DNA from: Xenorhabdus indica
GTDB taxonomy: Bacteria; Pseudomonadota; Gammaproteobacteria; Enterobacterales; Enterobacteriaceae
Direction: 5' to 3'
DNA: 64,000 nucleotides
Assembly (NCBI RefSeq): GCF_014467235.1
Contig: NZ_NKHP01000017.1
Location: 35,367-99,366, forward strand
Shown: piece after piece, positions 61,476-64,000 of the stretch
Layout: the number at the start of each line of letters is the position of its first letter
How positions within the stretch are numbered: position 1 is the first letter of the stretch
The notes under the pieces: model-generated
Databases searched by the model: none
What the model saw: only the letters and a program-made list of their open reading frames with translations
Told to the model about the DNA's origin: nothing
Program-made: the position numbers and the translations under genes

Positions 61476-61823
61476 ATGATAAATAAAAAAATAAGTATTC
61501 TTGCGGGATTGTTTTTATCCCTGGTTGCCGGAGCGGGTATGGCTGCGGAGGATAAGGTTACCAATACGGCTGAGACTGTATTTAGTTGTGCAAAATGGAT
61601 ACCCGATGGAGAGTATTTAGGGAAATTTGAAAATATAATTCGTATGAGTAAGGCTCCAAATAATCACTATTGGTTTGTTAACCAAAAAAGAAATCTTGAA
61701 GGCTGCATTCGTGTGGAAAGAGCAAGTCAAGTGCTTAATCCGGTTGTTTATGATGCTTTCCTTCAAGGGAAAACCATAACAATTAGAGTTGTTGATAAAT
61801 ATGTAACAGATATAAGATATTGA
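61476..61823 (+). CDS. Small secreted protein, unknown
   Basis: 115 residues, AAGGGGG upstream. Clear Sec signal peptide (MINKKISILAGLFLSLVAGAG, cut after GMA near 23). The mature ~92 residues have exactly two cysteines (in FSCAKWIPDG and LEGCIRVE), which could form a disulfide, and end in strand-like VVYDAFLQGKTITIRVVDKY. I do not recognise the family; a small OB-fold-like secreted subunit is only a guess. A terminator follows, so it is monocistronic. Confidence 0.7.
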   Translation: MINKKISILAGLFLSLVAGAGMAAEDKVTNTAETVFSCAKWIPDGEYLGKFENIIRMSKAPNNHYWFVNQKRNLEGCIRVERASQVLNPVVYDAFLQGKTITIRVVDKYVTDIRY

Positions 61824-61849
61824 TTTTATATCATTAACTTATTTTCAGA

Positions 61850-61872
61850 CCTCGCTCCAGCGGGGTTTTTTG
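61850..61872 (+). terminator. Intrinsic terminator after the secreted-protein gene
   Basis: CCTCGCT and AGCGGGG pair with one T-G wobble, followed by TTTTTTG, 27 bp after the stop. Similar in form to the terminator at 61255. Confidence 0.8.
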
Positions 61873-61907
61873 TTTTCTGGGGATACCTTCCGTTTGAACA
61901 CTGGCAA

Positions 61908-61936
61908 TTGCTGCAAGAAGGAATTGTGTCTATAAT
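61908..61936 (+). promoter_or_regulatory. Sigma-70-type promoter of the yafO operon
   Basis: TTGCTG, 17-bp spacer, TATAAT, ending 34 bp before the first gene start. Good match to consensus and spacing. Confidence 0.65.
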
Positions 61937-61970
61937 GTCGGCAACATCATACCGGATAAAGGAGGGGCAG

Positions 61971-62579
61971 ATGAGCAACGCTAAAACGATGATAGCCACC
62001 TTCGTTGGTGCACTGTGTATTTCGCTGGCTCCGGTCCCTGCCAAGAGCGTAAACATCCCAGTTATTCCAAATATGCAGCAGCGTGATCAGGTATCTCATA
62101 ACGCACCGAGTGGTTTTGTTTTTTTACCCATATCGGAAGCCTCTTCCATTTTGAGAGAGGATGCCGCCAATTTGCGCGCCGTGTTACAAAAGATGATTGC
62201 GTTACGTGAGAAAAATGGGGGCGGGCTTTTATACCCTGCATCCTTTCGCTCTAAGGTGATCAAGGCTGTGAAAAATCAAACACAGTTCATTTTTGAGCTT
62301 AAAGAGGCTATAAAAATTGCGATTACCGAAGTAACCTCGTCCGGGCAGCAACAAATCGAATCGGGCGTATCCAGTTCTCGCAAACAGCTTATTGAGTTTG
62401 GTAAAGCGGTAGCCAGTGTTGAGTTCGCTCTTCAGGATGTGCTTGCTGCCTATGAGCAGTCGAAAGCGCCGGGTAAAACGCTTGCCACAACTGGTCTTAT
62501 TTCTGCTGATGATGCAAGAAAGCTAATTGAAGCTGAACATAAAAAAATTGGCCTGTCTCAATCGGTGTTTGGTCACTGA
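61971..62579 (+). CDS. Putative antitoxin or partner of the YafO-like toxin
   Basis: 202 residues from the ATG at 61971, which has AAGGAGGGG just upstream. Not recognised by itself. It overlaps the next gene as TGATG, the arrangement of an antitoxin before its toxin. SVNIPVIPN and NAPSGFVFLPISEASSIL loosely resemble the SVNI and N-x-PAGYLLS stretches of YafN/YefM antitoxins, but the protein is twice their length with a helical C-terminal part. The N-terminus (MIATFVGALCISLAPVPA) is hydrophobic and could be read as a signal peptide, which would argue against an antitoxin. Confidence 0.6.
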   Translation: MSNAKTMIATFVGALCISLAPVPAKSVNIPVIPNMQQRDQVSHNAPSGFVFLPISEASSILREDAANLRAVLQKMIALREKNGGGLLYPASFRSKVIKAVKNQTQFIFELKEAIKIAITEVTSSGQQQIESGVSSSRKQLIEFGKAVASVEFALQDVLAAYEQSKAPGKTLATTGLISADDARKLIEAEHKKIGLSQSVFGH

Positions 62580-62953
62580 TGCCTTTCAGTATTCATCCTG
62601 ACGTAGAGCGTCAGAACATTGCTATTTTCTATTTAAAACTACTGAGGGAATGGAAGGTTAACCATATTCTTCCAGATGTCTTTGGTAATGAAGGTCAATG
62701 GGAAGATTGCGCTTCACTCTGCGATTCCCATGTTTACAAAATCCATATTAAGCTACCCGGTGAAAGGGCGTGGAAAGATAACAAACCACAGCTAGACAGA
62801 AAATCAAATAGTTATCTGGTTTACACCCGGCATTGGTTGAATACTGACAGCTATCAAATAATAAGCATTATGACGCCTAATGCGCATGAAATTGCGCGAA
62901 CCACCTTTAAAAGCATACTCGCCCAGCGTGCAGAAGATTTCCAGAACAGCTAA
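62579..62953 (+). CDS. YafO-family ribosome-associated mRNA interferase toxin
   Basis: 124 residues. The YafO family pattern is visible across the protein: LPDVFGNEGQWEDC near residue 35 (YafO: LPDIFG), YKIHIKL, KPQLDRKSNSYLVYTRHW (YafO: PPQLRQFSRT...LVY) and IISIMTPNAHEIARTT (YafO: AILKPEPHKLARD). YafO cleaves mRNA on the translating ribosome. Its ATG overlaps the preceding stop. A terminator-like hairpin follows (63052). Likely an addiction module of the island. Confidence 0.82.
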   Translation: MPFSIHPDVERQNIAIFYLKLLREWKVNHILPDVFGNEGQWEDCASLCDSHVYKIHIKLPGERAWKDNKPQLDRKSNSYLVYTRHWLNTDSYQIISIMTPNAHEIARTTFKSILAQRAEDFQNS

Positions 62954-63051
62954 CCAGGCGGGGCTTTTTCATATCTACCAGTAGTCAACTCTAAGTTTAC
63001 AACTCAAGCATTTCGCTGAACTCAACAAAATGGTCATGACACCATAAATTC

Positions 63052-63076
63052 AAGGCTGCGCATGGCGTGGCCTTTT
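63052..63076 (+). terminator. Terminator after the yafO-like gene
   Basis: AAGGCTGCGC, loop ATG, GCGTGGCCTT: ten pairs including two G-U, followed by TTTT. It also faces the end of the convergent zinc-ribbon gene. Confidence 0.65.
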
Positions 63077-63116
63077 GTGATGACTAAAATCCCCCTAAAT
63101 AAGGGAGATTTCTAAT

Positions 63117-63392
63117 TTAGCGTTGCTTGAATGTTTCATAACCACATTTTGAACACAAATACACATCCCTTTGGACGCCTAAATCGTGGAATGTAGGATC
63201 GGGTTCTGTTCTATCAAGGCTATAGTTCATCATTCCGCATTTAGGGCATTTATCACCAGGTTTCGCCTGTATGTAGGCTTCAAGTTCAGCAACACGTTGT
63301 TTTAGCTGCTCCACTTCATCGGGTACGGATTTAAGTCTTTTCCATAAAGGGATCGAATCTAACAGATTATTTAACTCGGAGAGTATTCCCAT
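63117..63392 (-). CDS. Small zinc-ribbon protein
   Basis: 91 residues. N-terminal short coiled coil (VEQLKQRVAELEAYIQ) and a C-terminal four-cysteine zinc ribbon, CPKC at about 55 and CSKC at about 82. GAGG lies 6 nt upstream of the ATG at 63392, inside the divergent neighbour. Such proteins are common in phage-derived islands; function unknown. Confidence 0.75.
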   Translation of the reverse strand: MGILSELNNLLDSIPLWKRLKSVPDEVEQLKQRVAELEAYIQAKPGDKCPKCGMMNYSLDRTEPDPTFHDLGVQRDVYLCSKCGYETFKQR

Positions 63393-63588
63393 GAGTAACC
63401 TCGTTAATAAGACAATTTTAAAAGAAGATGGAATTACACTTTGTAAGCCATCGATTTATGAGCTGAATATCATATCTGACAGCGGTGAAGGTAAGGAAAT
63501 ACAGGTGTCACATATGGGAAATAAAATAGTGACATTTGAATTAACTACAGAGCAATGCTTATCTTTGTCCGAAATATTATCCAGATAA
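63391..63588 (+). CDS. Small hypothetical protein
   Basis: 65 residues, unrecognised. GGAGAG is 7 nt upstream of the ATG at 63391. The start codon shares the tetranucleotide CATG with the divergent start at 63392, so each gene's ribosome-binding site lies inside the other's coding sequence. Composition is ordinary for a real small protein. Confidence 0.6.
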   Translation: MSNLVNKTILKEDGITLCKPSIYELNIISDSGEGKEIQVSHMGNKIVTFELTTEQCLSLSEILSR

Positions 63589-63628
63589 AACTATCCGATA
63601 ACGGAATAAATTCAAGGTCGCTTAATGC

Positions 63629-63787
63629 CTGTCTCTTATACACAACTTTGTATCCTGCTGTTTTTTTTATATGAATTATTTTAAACTTATCGAGACAGCA
63701 TTGGGAAATATTTCCTTTAAAATCAGTTGGGTATATTTATCAAATTGCGGTCATTTGCTCGTAATTTGAGATGTGACTAAAAGACAG
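63629..63787. mobile_element. 159-bp miniature transposable element with Tn5/IS4-type ends
   Basis: Begins CTGTCTCTTATACACAACT and ends with the inverted relative CTGTCTTTTAGTCACATCT (15 of 19 matches). Both resemble the 19-bp ends of IS50/Tn5. It is flanked by a perfect 9-bp direct repeat GCTTAATGC (63620-63628 and 63788-63796), the duplication size of that group. It has no coding capacity. Joining the flanks restores AAGGTCGC-TTAAT-GCGGCCTT plus T-run, an intact terminator, so the element jumped into the terminator of the preceding gene. Confidence 0.88.
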
Positions 63788-63792
63788 GCTTA

Positions 63793-64000
63793 ATGCGGCC
63801 TTTTTTATTACAGCGTATTCCGCTGATGACAAGCGACGAACGCTACAGCTTCACGTGGCAGGGCAAGACTCGTGCCCGTCAAATTGCGCAAACACCTCCG
63901 ACAGGCACCTTACGCCCTTGTAAAGAAGAAAGTGTGAACTGGGATACCACGGAAAACTTGTTTATTGAGGGTGATAACCTTGAAGTGCTTAAGTTATTAC
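63793..64000 (+). pseudogene. Type III restriction-modification methyltransferase (Mod), 5'-truncated, continues past window
   Basis: Frame from 63793 reads ...TSDERYSFTWQGKTRARQIAQT, then PPTGTLRPCKEESVNWDTTENLFIEGDNLEVLKLL, the region before the DPPYNTGNDF motif of type III Mod subunits. The usual first ~80-100 residues (the EQLKLLFP...LL part) are absent: the frame begins inside the target duplication and old terminator, with no ribosome-binding site. Either a deletion removed the start or translation begins at the ATG at 63826. The rest is outside the window. Confidence 0.75.

Noticed and set aside
63629..63650. CTGTCTCTTATACACA identical to a Tn5 mosaic end used in sequencing adapters
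   Set aside because: An adapter artefact would not be followed by a diverged inverted end 140 bp later, nor be framed by a perfect 9-bp duplication that rebuilds a terminator. A natural element is the simpler reading, though assembly should be confirmed.

Overview
The window looks like chromosome of an entomopathogenic enterobacterium of the Xenorhabdus/Photorhabdus group (Morganellaceae). Two things suggest this. The backbone keeps the gene order of the Escherichia coli 52-minute region (yfcD-yfcG-yfcH-ubiX-purF-cvpA-dedD-folC-accD-dedA-truA-usg-pdxB ... fabB-mnmC ... yfcL-epmC-yfcA-aroC-prmB ... smrB-sixA-fadJ-fadI-fadL-mlaA-argW). It is broken by accessory blocks typical of that group, above all a polyunsaturated-fatty-acid (PUFA) synthase-like operon of the zeamine/fabclavine polyamine kind. 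The genus is inferred from protein resemblance recalled from memory; no search was run.

Layout. 1-14.7 kb: a minus-strand secondary-metabolite operon reading membrane protein > PfaA-like (KS-AT-ACP-KR) > PfaC-like (KS-CLF-dehydratases) > PfaD-like enoyl reductase continuous with a class III aminotransferase, running off the left edge. 15.2-27.4 kb: housekeeping genes for purines, folate, malonyl-CoA, tRNA pseudouridine and pyridoxal phosphate, with a perfect PurR box before cvpA-purF. 27.5-33 kb: accessory DNA with a drug/metabolite exporter, an AT-rich putative cysteine-peptidase-like gene and a tctCBA tricarboxylate transporter. 33-36.5 kb: fabB and mnmC, diverging from a region with FabR and FadR sites. 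36.7-37.8 kb: a GNAT gene and a heptad-repeat coiled-coil membrane protein. 38.4-42.4 kb: yfcL-epmC-yfcA-aroC-prmB. 42.6-50.8 kb: a complete histidine-utilisation island (permease, hutH, hutU, hutC, hutG, hutI) with two identical HutC-type operators, plus a divergent papain/transglutaminase-like gene, inserted between prmB and smrB, which I recall as neighbours in E. coli. 51.5-59.3 kb: smrB, sixA, the FadR-controlled fatty-acid genes fadIJ and fadL, and mlaA.

59.5-64 kb: tRNA-Arg(CCU) (argW), a known integration site, followed by a decayed island. It holds a P4-type integrase remnant cut by an IS3-family element whose transposase frame has a premature stop, a gene tail, a small secreted protein, a two-gene operon ending in a YafO-family toxin, two small genes whose divergent start codons share one CATG, a 159-bp Tn5/IS4-type miniature element with a perfect 9-bp target duplication inserted into a terminator, and a 5'-truncated type III restriction-modification mod gene running off the right edge.

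How the parts connect: the PfaA/C/D-like proteins probably build an acyl chain on one acyl carrier protein that is then aminated by the fused transaminase. accD, fabB and the fad genes handle malonyl-CoA supply, unsaturated fatty acids and beta-oxidation. The hut genes turn histidine into glutamate and ammonia under HutC control. The most notable unexplained items are the fused PfaD-aminotransferase with an internal ribosome-binding site, the two divergent papain-like proteins, the atypical partner of the YafO toxin, and the miniature transposon in a terminator.
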